Shown here piece after piece: positions 23,099 through 32,627 of a stretch of DNA of 64,000 nucleotides. The DNA comes from Topomyia yanbarensis (lineage: Eukaryota > Arthropoda > Insecta > Diptera > Culicidae), in contig NC_080672.1 of NCBI RefSeq assembly GCF_030247195.1, positions 68,365,771 to 68,429,770 of the forward strand. The letters run 5' to 3'. Positions within the stretch are counted from its first letter, which is position 1. Each line of letters opens with the position of its first letter. A program made the position numbers and the translations under genes. Below the pieces are notes generated by a model. The model made no database searches. It had not been told where the DNA came from and saw only the letters and a program-made list of their open reading frames with translations.

Positions 23099-25057
23099 TT
23101 AAGACTATTTTGTAGCTTTTTTGAAACTATTTTTGCCAAATACCACATCGTCTGACTCCGGTCCACTTTAATTGAAGTTTTTGCCATTGGCTCTTTGGGA
23201 AAATATTATAGGAAAATACATTAAAAGCTAGAACTTTCAAGAACTAGCCTTTAGAAAATTACACTTCATATATTTTTAAAGGGAGAAAATATATGTTTCT
23301 TAAAAAATGCGGAAGTTAGAGTTTTGGGTTATTTGGCCATAAAACCCCCTATTTTTAATAACATTTCTGCTGTATGTTACAAATCATACATTTTTTGCAG
23401 TTTTTCTAATGTTCAATAATTCTGTACCGGTTGAGACCGGACTCCTGATTAGATGTAATGTATAGAGCAATTTTTTTGTCAGATGTGGCATCGTTCTTAT
23501 TGATGAAATACAATGTTTTTATTCCACTGTATTGGAATATATGCGCAACTATATAGAAGTAATGGTATTTCGACTTTAACTTTTTTTTTGTTTAAATTCC
23601 TTTCAGAATGAATGGTAGTTTTTACTACGTAAATGCGAAAATGACCCATTTCATTTTCATATGTCAAACACATTGAAAATATGACAATTTAAAGAAAAAA
23701 ATACTTCATTTCTTATTACATTTTTAATACATTTTTATTACATTTTTTCAATTAACTGAAGGGTTGCTAAAATAAAAGTTTTCCTATTACTGCAGTAGAA
23801 CGTTTTTGAATGTATACACGGTGTCTTTTTTAACAACTTTATGCAAAAAAATTCAGCATCTCTGAAACTTCAGGTTATGAAAGAATGGGCTTTCCCCTTT
23901 CATTTGAAACCAACATCAAAATAATCTGTCGGGGGTTTAGAGCAACTTTTTTTTGAAGTTTTTTTTCGTGAAAACATAGATTTTACAATAGAACTAGTTC
24001 ATATTTCTATCCCTAGATGGTGCTTTAGACATTCGAACAACACTAAAAGTGGGAATATGATAGATATTTTAATTGTAAAAACCGATTTGAAATTATCCGG
24101 AAAAGTTGTTTAATATTTTAACGAAGTCTAAGTCTAAGTTAGTTTCACAGAAACCCTAGTGGTTTGTAAGTCAATTCTCATGCACTTTTTTCATTTGCCA
24201 AATACCTGTGTTTAATTGAACAGTGCATTCAGCGGAATTTGAGAGCTTGGAAAGTCTCATCTTTTAGCTGAAAATTATAATTCCAGATTCCACCTGATAT
24301 AGGGCACCATTAATATTGTTGAGATGAAAAGTTGTAGATAAGTGTTGACCAAACTAGTATGATATTAATATTCTTTTCCAAGATGGTGAGTGATTCCTCC
24401 CGCAGAAACAACTTTTTCAACTTTTTGTATGCCTTCTTTTTTAATTTTTCGATTGTTCTCGGGGATGACTGATAACTATTCTTGCATGAACCTCCTACTT
24501 TGTTAGCATCTTCGTATAAAATTCAATTGTCCTGAACTTCAACCTTTATATTTGAACAAACACAAACTCAATGAAACTTTTAACACCATTGCAATATTTC
24601 GCGAATTTCATTGAAATGCTTGGTTAAAAACGCTGATTATCCCTTTCAAAATTAACTCAATGTGACAAACAGTGAACAAAAAACTTTTAGTTTTTGGACC
24701 AAGATAATTTTTTTTGGGATGTATTCGTGGATTTGTATGTATATAAGGTTTTTCTTGTACTCAAATCATATTTTGTTTTCAAAAGTAATAAATTTCGCAT
24801 AATCTAGGATCATTTGATTAACGATTTCTCGCATAATTGATAGGTCGTAAAATTCAACTGCAACAATATACTTTGCGCGTCGGCGGTAAAACATGATGAT
24901 GAGTTATGTTCTACCATAGACCATGCGGTAGACTTGGGTGGAACGCCCAACTCCTACTCTGCAGAAGGCAAAAAATTCTTCACATTTCCTTTCGATCATG
25001 CCCATATGAGCCTGCCTAGTTCTAGTTTTCCGTTCTAAGTTTATAACTGATTCGCTC

Positions 25058-25142
25058 TAGAATACCTATCCGTCTTTCAATTTCATTGCTTTCGTTTCTC
25101 TTAGTCTCAAATTTGCCGAAAATAGCCAACAAAATCGATACA
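25058..25142. repeat. Short dispersed direct repeat, copy 1
   Basis: About 85 bp starting with AGAATACCTATCCGTCTTTC recur at 41,587-41,675 in the same orientation with only a few substitutions (CTTAGTCTCAAATTTGCCG against CTTAGTCTTAAATTTGTCG). This copy lies inside the 3.3-kb GCGGT-ended element. The other lies next to a LOA-like remnant. Origin unknown. Confidence 0.75.
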
Positions 25143-25904
25143 ACATTACATTCTGAGGAGTCTCTTAAAGTTAAATTTCGTGTAAATAAGAATAACATTT
25201 TATTATATATGGTTATACAAATGAACAATTTTCAACACAATTTTTAAAAATATAAAAAAATTACCGCATTACCGCGCGGTGCGGCGCGGTAAATAAAGTG
25301 CAGTTGCGGTAAGCGGTGCGGTTTTGATATTTTTTTGCGGTTGCGGTGCGGACAATCCATTTACCGCCCACATCCGCACCGCGACGAACCCTAATTTCTG
25401 GCAATGGGAAATGATAAAAATCTTTCGTCCGTATTTAATGTTAAATATCTCTTTTGATATTAGTCCGATTTCAACAATCTATAGCTTGTTCGAAAGGTAT
25501 TCGTTGAAGCTGTCCAAAAATATATGAATTGTTAATCTGTATTGTCAATTTCGGCAGATAATTTAAAAAACTGCAAAAACGCCATTTTGAAGTAGAATAC
25601 TTCTAACGTTTCAATATGGGGTCCCGTTTCAAAAATTTCAGTTGAGAAATTTTCCCAGGTTTGAAATGCGAGTATCTTCCGTTCTACTGGACGAAATTGC
25701 AATATTTTTGCACTATCTGATCGGAAATTTGTGCACGTATATCGTATTAAATTTCGGAATTACTGCGACTACTATAAATAAACCAAAACAAGGATTTTCA
25801 GAAAATCCTTCGGAAACAGCGAGGAAAATGCGCAATTTGTCAGCATATCCCACGCAGAGCCGTCAAAAAGGAGCATGTAAGCGTTTCATTACATACGGGA
25901 ATGT

Positions 25905-25912
25905 TATATATA
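25905..25912 (+). promoter_or_regulatory. TATA box of the H4 relic (left arm)
   Basis: TATATATA lies 83 bp before the H4 start codon, preceded by GGGAATGT and followed by a region with CTCGCTTACC and GAGCAACATGCTCG. The position fits a histone core promoter. Confidence 0.6.
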
Positions 25913-25987
25913 CAGGTCACGCGAGCTTGTTTTGTATCAGTGGGTGCTCGCTTACCACACGAGCAACATGCTCGTCCGGACGGTACA

Positions 25988-26262
25988 ATGAGCGGTATCA
26001 TGTTTGCGTTCCCGTACCAAGCGTCATCGCCAGGTTCTTCGTGATAAAATCTAGGGAATCACCAAATCTGCCAGTCGGCGTCTGGCTCGTCGTGGTGATG
26101 TAAAATGCATCTCCAATTTAATCTACGAATGCTGATGGTGTGCAGAAAAATGTCATCCGAGATGCCGTGACCTACACTGAACACGCCAAGCGCAAAACCG
26201 CAATGAATGTCGTCTATACTCTGAAGCGGCAGGGACGCACTTTGTATGGATTTGGAAGTTGA
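25988..26262 (+). pseudogene. Histone H4 pseudogene (left arm)
   Basis: H4 is a 103-residue core histone that pairs with H3 in the nucleosome. Here ATG (25,988) is followed by a frame break: about 37 bp are missing relative to the usual 312-bp gene. From 26,016 the H4 frame reads TKRHRQVLRDKI, a stop codon where H4 has Gln of IQGITKP, then GITKSASRRLARRGDVKCIS and NLIYE. A second loss removes the ETRGVLKVFL segment and the tail resumes in another frame as [20 protein letters not shown] and [17 protein letters not shown] with a normal stop. The mix of frameshifts, a nonsense codon and deletions rules out function. The TATA box upstream and a stem-loop 34 bp downstream are preserved. Confidence 0.93.
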
Positions 26263-26295
26263 AAAGGTAGAACTCACTTGTATCATTATAAAAAA

Positions 26296-26311
26296 GGCCC
26301 TTTTCAGAGCC
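26296..26311 (+). terminator. Histone mRNA 3' stem-loop after H4 relic
   Basis: GGCCCTTTTCAGAGCC forms the 6-bp stem and TTTC-type four-base loop bound by SLBP in metazoan replication-dependent histone mRNAs (one G-U pair, C:A context CAA after it). A purine-rich AAAGAATGAG follows 22 bp on, matching a histone downstream element. Confidence 0.93.
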
Positions 26312-26687
26312 ACCAAAATCATTTCAAAGAATGAGTTTGCATTTTCTGTTTCATGGACTGTTTCTCCCTGGAGAGCTATTTGGGTTAAACCCTAAATTAT
26401 GATTTATTTCAGTACGCAAATTGCAAATATGGTCAGAAACAAACTGGAGTGAAGTGAATTTTTACTAGGCGCATTCAAAAAAGGTTTCAATTCTCAAACA
26501 TTTTACAAAGGTGCCGTATTACATTACTCTCTTTACCCTTAGTGTTCGATAATCTCCGTAGTGGAAACACAATTTCAATTTTGTTCTTTATCAAAAATAT
26601 GTGGTCGACCAACCAAGGGGTGGAGCTACGACGAACACATTGAGGACAACACAAAAAAGGACGAGCTTACGTTGTGCTGTAGTCAGG

Positions 26688-26695
26688 TATAAAAA
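26688..26695 (+). promoter_or_regulatory. TATA box of H2B copy A (left arm)
   Basis: TATAAAAA lies 52 bp before the first in-register ATG. The preceding 200 bp match copy B almost base for base, including GGTCGACCAACCAAGGGGTG and GACGAGCTTAC, as expected of a duplicated histone promoter. Confidence 0.75.
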
Positions 26696-26739
26696 CTCAG
26701 CATGCTGTTGCTTACGCTCAGTTCGTTTCCAGCATCAGC

Positions 26740-26873
26740 ATGCAGCGGTTCGTTTGCAGCATGTTCCGCGAAATTCAAACCGCCGTCCATTTGCTGCTGT
26801 CACAGAAGAGTTGGCCAAGCACGCCGTCTTCGATGGCACCAAAACTGTTACCATATACACCAGCACCAAGTAA
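26740..26873 (+). pseudogene. Histone H2B C-terminal fragment, copy A (left arm)
   Basis: A start codon 52 bp after the TATA box opens MQRFVCSMF and then REIQTAVHLLLS, the start of the H2B alpha-C region. Compared with copy B, two extra bases (CACAG for CAG) shift the frame at this point. The remaining H2B tail, [20 protein letters not shown] then K and stop at 26,871-26,873, is intact in another frame. The first ~88 residues of H2B, including the whole histone fold, are missing. The canonical stem-loop follows 24 bp after the stop. Confidence 0.93.
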
Positions 26874-26897
26874 ATTTCGAAAACTGCCCAAAGAAAA

Positions 26898-26913
26898 GGC
26901 CCTTTTCAGGGCC
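26898..26913 (+). terminator. Histone 3' stem-loop, H2B copy A (left arm)
   Basis: Perfect GGCCCTTTTCAGGGCC stem-loop preceded by CCAAAGAAAA and followed by ATCAA, then a purine-rich ACAAAGAATGAAATTGAAG downstream element. Confidence 0.95.
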
Positions 26914-27627
26914 ATCAATTTATCGACAAAGAATGAAATTGAAGTTTTGTTATTACAAGCATCAGCTTGTCAAGAGCGTTGGACGGTAAGTGAGCCACTT
27001 GTGAACAATATCGTCGCTTTCACTAGAATGGCACAAAATGAAGTTATTTGTGATTTATAGACAGTTTAGTGTAATGATTCAATTTACAAAAATCGAACGT
27101 TTCGATATAGGGGCTCCGTTTCAAAATTTTCGGCCAGAATGCTGCCTGTTTTTTCAAACGTGAAAATCTGCTGTTGTATTGAATGAAAACCTTCGATTTT
27201 TGCGCTGATTGGAAATAGTTGTGACTAATTCTGTAGAATGTACAATTACTGAAAATAACGGATTTTGTGAAAGCAGTGGTTGGTCCATACAATTCGATTC
27301 CAAGCCAGACTAGTTTTCGTTGGAAGGTCCACCTCTGACAATAGAAGTAAACTATTTTACTATGAATTCAACTACAACTTCCTTGAAAACAGCACAGCTA
27401 AAAAACTTTTGGGAAAAACGCGCAAACCTAAATTTTTCACTATAATGGAAACTGCCTGTGCCCAGCCGCACAGCATCATCAAGATTGATAGTAATTCAAG
27501 CCGGGAGGAAAGAGGTTGTAAGGCAATGGAAAACGAAAATTTCATTTATATCTTACTGGAATATAATTGGCTGGTCCTGAAAACAACTTGTTGGTTTGTG
27601 GTTTATTTTGGGTCACAATTTAGGCCT
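26914..27627. other. Histone-cluster spacer, module A (left arm)
   Basis: Non-coding spacer between the H2B tail and antisense H3 of module A. It is matched, with small indels, by 28,422-29,186 in module B (for example TTTTGCGCTGATTGGAAATA, AGTTTTCGTTGGAAGGTCCA and CAACTACAACTTCCTTGAAA). Frames seen here on either strand are shifted between the copies and are not coding. Confidence 0.7.
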
Positions 27628-27802
27628 GCTCGATTGCTGATAGCTGTGAATTTCTCGCAGGGCGACAGTTTCTGTTCAGTAGTGATGAGGCTTCCTAACG
27701 CCAACCGTGACTGGGGCACTTTTACACGGCCTTCGTTGCTTACTGCTTGCGGGGAGGCTTTCCTCCGGTGAACTTACGAGCGGTATGTTTGGTACGGGCC
27801 AT
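27628..27802 (-). pseudogene. Histone H3 N-terminal fragment, copy A (left arm)
   Basis: On the minus strand the frame starts at ATG (27,802) as MARTKHTARKFTGGKPPRKQ and stops where H3 has Leu-20. H3 sequence continues with base-level similarity: ATKA, frameshift, KSAPVTVGVRKPHHY, stop, then TVALREIHSYQQS, and is lost near residue 58. The H3 tail normally carries methylation and acetylation sites; K4, K9 and K14 positions are recognisable. Directly at the start codon the plus strand switches to the sequence that follows an H2B stem-loop, so this H3 has no promoter of its own. Confidence 0.93.
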
Positions 27803-28197
27803 TTATCAACAAAGAATCGAATTGAAATTTTGTTATTACAAGCATCCGAAAGTAGCTTGCCAAGAGCGTTCGATGGCAAGTGAGCTACTTGTGAACAATA
27901 TCGTAGATTTCACGTAGAATGACATAAAATAAAAAGTTATCATTTGTGTGTTTGTTTACAGTTTCGTGTTTACTAGGCGCATTCAAAAAAGGTTTCAATT
28001 CTCAAACATTTTACCAAGGTGCCATATTACATTACTCTTTTTACCCTGAGTGTTCGATAACCTCCGTATTGGAAACACAATTTCAATTTTGTTCTTTATC
28101 AAAAATATGTGGTCGACCAACCAAGGGGTGGAGCTACGACGAACACATATTGAGGACAACACAAAAAAGGACGAGCTTACATTGTGCTGTAGTCAGG

Positions 28198-28205
28198 TAT
28201 AAAAA
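28198..28205 (+). promoter_or_regulatory. TATA box of mini-H2B copy B (left arm)
   Basis: TATAAAAA lies 52 bp before the ATG of an uninterrupted 43-codon H2B-tail frame, which puts the expected transcription start about 20 bp before that ATG. The upstream 200 bp are the same histone-type promoter as copy A. Confidence 0.75.
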
Positions 28206-28249
28206 CTCAGCATGCTGTTGTTCACGATCAGTTCGCTTGCAGCATCAGC

Positions 28250-28381
28250 ATGCAGCAGTTCGTTTGCAGCGTCTCCCGCAAAATTCAAACCACCGTCCAT
28301 TTGCTGCTGTCAGAAGAGTTGGCCAAGCACGCCGTCTTCGATGGCACCAAAACTGTTACCATATACACCAGCACCAAGTAA
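28250..28381 (+). CDS. 43-codon mini-H2B (C-terminal helix only), left arm
   Basis: This frame is intact from ATG to stop: MQQFVCSV, then [20 protein letters not shown], then [15 protein letters not shown]. The last ~35 residues correspond to the end of H2B alpha-3 plus the alpha-C helix (H2B: SREIQTAV..ELAKHAV..GTKAVTKYTS), the surface that forms part of the nucleosome acidic patch. The first eight residues come from former 5' sequence. It lies between a TATA box and a perfect histone stem-loop 25 bp after the stop, so all known signals for a replication-dependent histone mRNA are present. It may be only a fortunate deletion product: substitutions (for example F, D, T and I in the tail) suggest relaxed constraint. 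Expression is unknown. A mirror copy lies at 34,681-34,812. Confidence 0.55.
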   Translation: MQQFVCSVSRKIQTTVHLLLSEELAKHAVFDGTKTVTIYTSTK

Positions 28382-28405
28382 ATTTCGAAAACTGCCCAAA
28401 GAAAA

Positions 28406-28421
28406 GGCCCTTTTCAGGGCC
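28406..28421 (+). terminator. Histone 3' stem-loop, mini-H2B copy B (left arm)
   Basis: Perfect GGCCCTTTTCAGGGCC with AAAGAAAA before it and ATCAATTTATCGACAAAGAA after it, the same arrangement as copy A. Confidence 0.95.
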
Positions 28422-29186
28422 ATCAATTTATCGACAAAGAATCGAATTGAAATTTTATTACAAGCATCAGAAAGTGGCTTGCCAAGAGCGTTGGATGGTA
28501 AGTGAGCCACTTGTGAACAATATCGTCGCTTTCAAGTAGAATGGCACAAAATAAAAAAGTTATTTGTGTGATTTGTAGACAGGTTAGTGTAATGATTCAA
28601 TTTACAAAAATCGAACGTTTTCTAACATTTCGATATAGGTGCTCCGTTTCAAAATTTTGCCTTTTTTCGAAATTTTTCAAAAATTTCGCCAGAATGTTGC
28701 CTGTTTTTCTAAAAGTGAAAATCTGCTATTGTACTGAATGAAAATCTTCGATTTTTGCGCTGATTGGAAATAGTTGTGACTAATTCTGTAGAATGTACAA
28801 TTACTGAAAATAACAGATTTTGTGAAAGCAGTGGTTGGTCCATACAATTCGATTCCAAGCGAGCCAGACTAGTTTTCGTTGGAAGGTCCATCTCTGACAA
28901 CAGAAATAAACTATTTTATTTTGAATTCAACTACAACTTCCTTGAAAACAGCACAGCTAAAAAACTTTAGGGAAAAACGCGTAAACCTAAATTTTTCACT
29001 ATAATAAAAACTAGTGCCCCCGCCGCACAGCATCATCAAGATTGATAGTTATTCAAGCCGGGTGGAAAGGGGGTGGGAGGTTGTAAGGCAATGGAAAATT
29101 TCATTTATAATAATAATACTTTATAATTGGCTGGTCCTGAAAACAACTTGTTAGTTTGTGGTTTATTTTGGGTCACAATTTAGGCC
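28422..29186. other. Histone-cluster spacer, module B (left arm)
   Basis: Non-coding spacer homologous to that of module A. It keeps the post-stem-loop purine-rich stretch and differs by small indels (such as an extra AAAATTTTTCAAAAATTT-like segment near 28,660). No gene. Confidence 0.65.
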
Positions 29187-29645
29187 CGCTCGATTTCTGA
29201 TAGCTGTGAATTTTTCGCAGGGCGACTGTTTCTGTTCGGTAGCGATGGGGCTTCTTAACGCTAACCGTGACTGGGGCACTTTTACACGGCCTTCGTTGCC
29301 AACCAGCCCCTGTCAAGGACGACGTCTCTGTACAGCCAGCATCACTGCCATGAAAGGCAAAACATTGATTTTGAGTCGAATGATTAGAAGCTGTATTTAG
29401 TTACAAAATGTCGATTAAATTAAATTATTAAATCATCCCACAAGATGCAAAACGTCGTGTGAAATGCTTGAATATCGAGCATAGTGCCGAACATAATTCT
29501 TTGGGGCTTTATAGCTATAACGCCCCATATATGTCGGTCGCTGTCAAACTCCATATGATGGTATAGGGTTGCCAGGGAGTTGTTGCCAACTGCTTGCGGG
29601 GAGCCTTTCCTCCGGTGGACTTACGGTTTGTTTGGTACAGGTCAT
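29187..29645 (-). pseudogene. Histone H3 fragment copy B, split by insertion (left arm)
   Basis: Read on the minus strand, an H3 start ATG (29,645) gives MTCTKQT, a 4-base loss, then RKSTGGKAPRKQLAT, with better-kept H3 tail residues than copy A. A 278-bp element then interrupts the gene. H3 resumes at base level as ATKA, frameshift, [19 protein letters not shown] and [12 protein letters not shown] and fades near residue 58. The upstream 80 bp, coding for KARKRAFDRRPTTSIREVAD in frame with H3, is not H3 and I do not recognise it. Non-functional. Confidence 0.92.
29304..29581. mobile_element. 278-bp hAT-like MITE inside H3 copy B (left arm)
   Basis: The insert is bounded by GTTGCCAAC at 29,295-29,303 and 29,582-29,590, a 9-bp repeat of H3 sequence (8 bp if one base belongs to the ends). 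Its ends resemble inverted CAGCCCCTGTCAAG against CAACTCCCTGGCAA, compatible with hAT. It is absent from H3 copy A, so it arrived after the module duplicated and before the arms duplicated. No coding capacity. Confidence 0.8.
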
Positions 29646-29923
29646 GTGGCGAAAAATGCTGATCTGCTACTTCTCTGATGCTGGTAGTAGGACGACGGTC
29701 AAACGCTCGTTTGCGTGCCTTCATTCATAAAAGTTCAACAATATTTTCAAAGAATGTTGCAAATTGTCAACTTGATAATTCCAAAAATACTCCAAATAAA
29801 CTATGAATGTGCTAAAGTCGACAAAATCGCATAGAAATTGCTTATTCCAGAGCAGAATTTACCGGTCTAAAATGTATTCTACTTCACTCCGGTTATGTCT
29901 CTGACATTACCCACCCATCTTTT

Positions 29924-30929
29924 GTAAACTGACATTGCAGTGCACAGTAGTCCAAAATGCAAATTAAGCGCAAATTATAAGATTATACTAAAACTGAATA
30001 ACTTAGCCTTATTTTTATGCCTTTGGGAAAAATTTCGTAGTTTATGATCCACTTCTTCCTTTTTAAACAAAAGTTAGTGTGGTTCTAATTTTACCAAGAC
30101 CAAACAATGATTTTTTTAATCATTCTTGATAGATCCATACTACCTTCAGTGAAGTTGTAGAACGACAAATTTTACAAAGCTTTGCTGGAGACATGTTAGC
30201 TCTATTAGTCTTACGTTTCATTTCACAAGAAAAAATAAAAAAATCAAAGTGTAGGGTGTTCCTTAGAGTTTCTTAGAAATACTCATATAATTTTTACGGT
30301 ATAGACTTAAATCTGAAAAATCTTCAGACAACTTTAAAATTATTTTACGGTGAATAATTTGTTTCATGACGCCACATATCTAACTATTACGGTTGAAAAG
30401 TTATCAGCACTTTTTCGCACTTTTGGTTTTTTATCGATTTCCAACATCACCAATAAAGGCAAACGAAACATAATTATTTTTCAAGTAAATGTAAGGTCAT
30501 TACGATCTTGGGGACTAATCTTTTGTCTTTTGCTAGCAGGAGTTGAACTCAGGCTGTTTTACTACGAATGACTCAAGTCTACCAACACGTCTCACGGCAA
30601 AGACAGACTTTTTCCTCTTTACCATGAGAATCTAAGCCCGACTCCTGCCAGCAGAAGACAAGAGATTAGCGTGGCGCAAGATTTTAAATCTGTTTCTATT
30701 GACCCTGACTCTTCTAGTTTTCCGAAAAAAATGAGTTTGATTCATTTAAATCAAATTTTCAGCCCATTAAATGTAAAATTGAAAACCTGTTTTAATTCAC
30801 CTAGCGTTTTTTTTGCTTTTTTTATTGGAGACGAACCACTACGACCAGTTTTTAAATCTATTGTGGTATGCCCCTTCCTTAATCTAAGTGTACTATCTAC
30901 TATGACATATCACTATTGATGAGTGATTG
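29924..30929. other. Palindrome spacer, non-LTR-free part, tRNA-like inverted repeat
   Basis: This spacer section has no gene. At 30,508-30,550 and 30,627-30,670 lies an inverted repeat containing CTAATCTTTTGTCTTTTGCT and AGCAGGAGTTGAACTCAGGCT on one side. The inner strand has GAGTTCAACTCCTGC, a B-box-like T-arm motif, so it may be a decayed tRNA or SINE pair facing each other. The rest is AT-rich. Confidence 0.45.
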
Positions 30930-32627
30930 TCGTTATTGAGATATACGCTCTTCCCAGTTAGGCACTCCACTTCGTATGAAGTTTATTACCTGCTTGGGAT
31001 TTGCAGTCCAAATATCAAAAGGCTACAATGTTCCTCTACCGAGAACTCTGATTCTGCGTTGTATCAGATCCGAAAACGCGACATGTATCGTTTGTAAGCT
31101 TACCAATTTTTTAAGATGATATTTACTCGGACCGTGTCCGGTAAGTAGTCCTGTCATGATGCTTAGCTCTTTTTTGTTTAGTCTAAGCAACTCCAGGCTT
31201 TTTTTTCTCGTTGGGTGAGATAAATTTATTTGATTGTCGTAGTCCAGGTGTGGTACTCCAATTGTTCTTTATAGTTGTGATTTCCCACTTTTTCAATTCC
31301 ATTTTGAGGGCACTCGGTGAAACTCCACAGAATGGTTCTGGGCCGATAAAATTAGTGGAAGACCCTCTGCTTGCTAGCTCATCGGCTTTTTCATTCCCTG
31401 CAACTCCACAATGCCCTGGAACCCAGTATAAATTAACATGATTTTTCACTGCCAATTGTCGGAGTGCAAGAATACACTCCCATGAGTGACATATAGGAGC
31501 CCTTAATGCGTTGAGCGCAGCCTGACTATCTGAGAAAATGAAGATATTTGCATACCGGTATTTTCTCTTCTGACATACGTAAGTGCATTCTAGAATGGTA
31601 TATATTTCTGCTTGAAACACTGTCGGACAGTATCCCATGGAGATACTAGCGTTTATTCCTGGTCCTGTAATACCAGATCCTGTTAAATGGTTCATTTTTG
31701 ACCCATCTGTGAAGAAAATTACTGAGCCTGGGCTGAGACTAGGGCCACTTTGTTCCCAGGTTGACCGTACATAATTTTGTAAGTAGTTTCAAAGTTCGGC
31801 ATCGCATGCTTCATTTGCAATGACGAGGTTGTTTATAGAAAAATCTTTCAGAACCGCAAGATGTCCTGTTAAATTTCCAGATAATAATTTTTTATGACGA
31901 CTTATTTTCAATGCGCTTGTATGACCTGATGTAGCGGATGGAGATGCAACATTGCATCTAATGCTTTTGATGGAGTACTTCGCATGGCACCGGTTATCGC
32001 TCCACAAGCAAGCCTTTACCTTTACCTAGCTTTTTTGAGTTGATGTCTCATTTGTTTTAGGCCACCAAACTAGCGAGGCATATATTATTCTTGATTTGAC
32101 TATTGTAGAGTATAACCAGTGAACCATACTTGGTCTGAGACCCCATTTTTTGCTGATTGTTCTACTGCACACCCAAAGAGCACTAGTTGCCTTGTCTATA
32201 ACCTGCTCAACGTGCGCATTCCAGTTTAGTTTTTTATCGAGTATCAATCCCAGATACTTTACCTCAGAGGACATTTCAATTACTGTTTCGTTGAGCAAAA
32301 GTGTTGATATGGAATATTTATTTTATGTTCAGGCCCTCCTTTTTACACCACTTCGAAGTGAAGTTCAGTGCAGATTGCATTCTATTTGAGATAACATAAT
32401 CACATTTTCCCCTCACGAGGATTACAACATCATCTGCAAATTCAGTTAATGATTTCAATAGCTCGTCTACAACTAATGACCACAATAAGGGTGATAGAAC
32501 TCCGCCTTGAGAACATCCCTTATTTGTTTTCATAGTCACCTGTTTCCAAGCATGCTAGTTATTTCACGGTTTGTAAGCAATGAGTTGATCCAATTTATTG
32601 TGTAAATGTCGAACCCTTGTTTTCTGT
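30930..32627 (-). pseudogene. LOA-like retrotransposon remnant: RT end plus RNase H
   Basis: From high to low coordinates the minus strand encodes RT motif 4-5 (GCSQGGVLSPLLWSLVVDEL, then EFADDVVILVRG with about 8 residues lost before it), the post-RT region VKYLGLILDKKLNWNAHVEQ, and an RNase H domain with its acidic residues in place: QAEIYTILEC, FSDSQAALNAL and VPGHCGVAGNEKADELASRG. A C-terminal segment with ELSIMTGLLTGHGPSKYHL follows. RNase H places it with LOA/I-like clades (such as Aedes Lian). Several frameshifts separate the blocks, and everything 5' of RT motif 4 is missing. It occupies half of the palindrome spacer. Confidence 0.88.

Larger units (their letters stand above)
22122..25393. 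mobile_element. 3.3-kb element with GCGGT-rich inverted ends
   Basis: The termini are inverted repeats: TAGGGTTCGTCGCGGT at the left and its complement at the right. Both subterminal regions (22,135-22,275 and 25,262-25,385) are packed with GCGGTGCGG and TTACCGC motifs in both orientations, like the subterminal transposase-binding clusters of hAT elements. TAGGG ends also fit hAT. However, no 8-bp target duplication is visible (TTCGTACA on the left, ATTTCTGG on the right), so one end may have been altered or the element may belong elsewhere. The AT-rich interior has no transposase and no recognised coding segment, and carries a nested TTAA-flanked MITE. Confidence 0.7.
25584..29923 (+). repeat. 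Left arm of 4,340-bp inverted repeat (histone palindrome)
   Basis: Every position p in this arm pairs with position 63,062 minus p in the right arm, without a single indel. All long open frames and both ends that I compared base by base are identical. The arm contains, in order: H4 TATA box, broken H4, histone stem-loop; then two tandem copies of an H2B-promoter/H2B-tail/stem-loop/spacer/antisense-H3 module, the second with a small insertion in H3. A short inverted motif, AAGTAGAATAC, occurs at the outer end (25,590) and its complement at the inner end. No target duplication is evident outside. Confidence 0.97.

Noticed and set aside
27280..28539. Open frames of 163 and 197 codons in the histone arms
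   Set aside because: They run across promoter, H2B tail in the wrong frame and spacer, and differ between modules A and B; they are read-through of repeated non-coding DNA.
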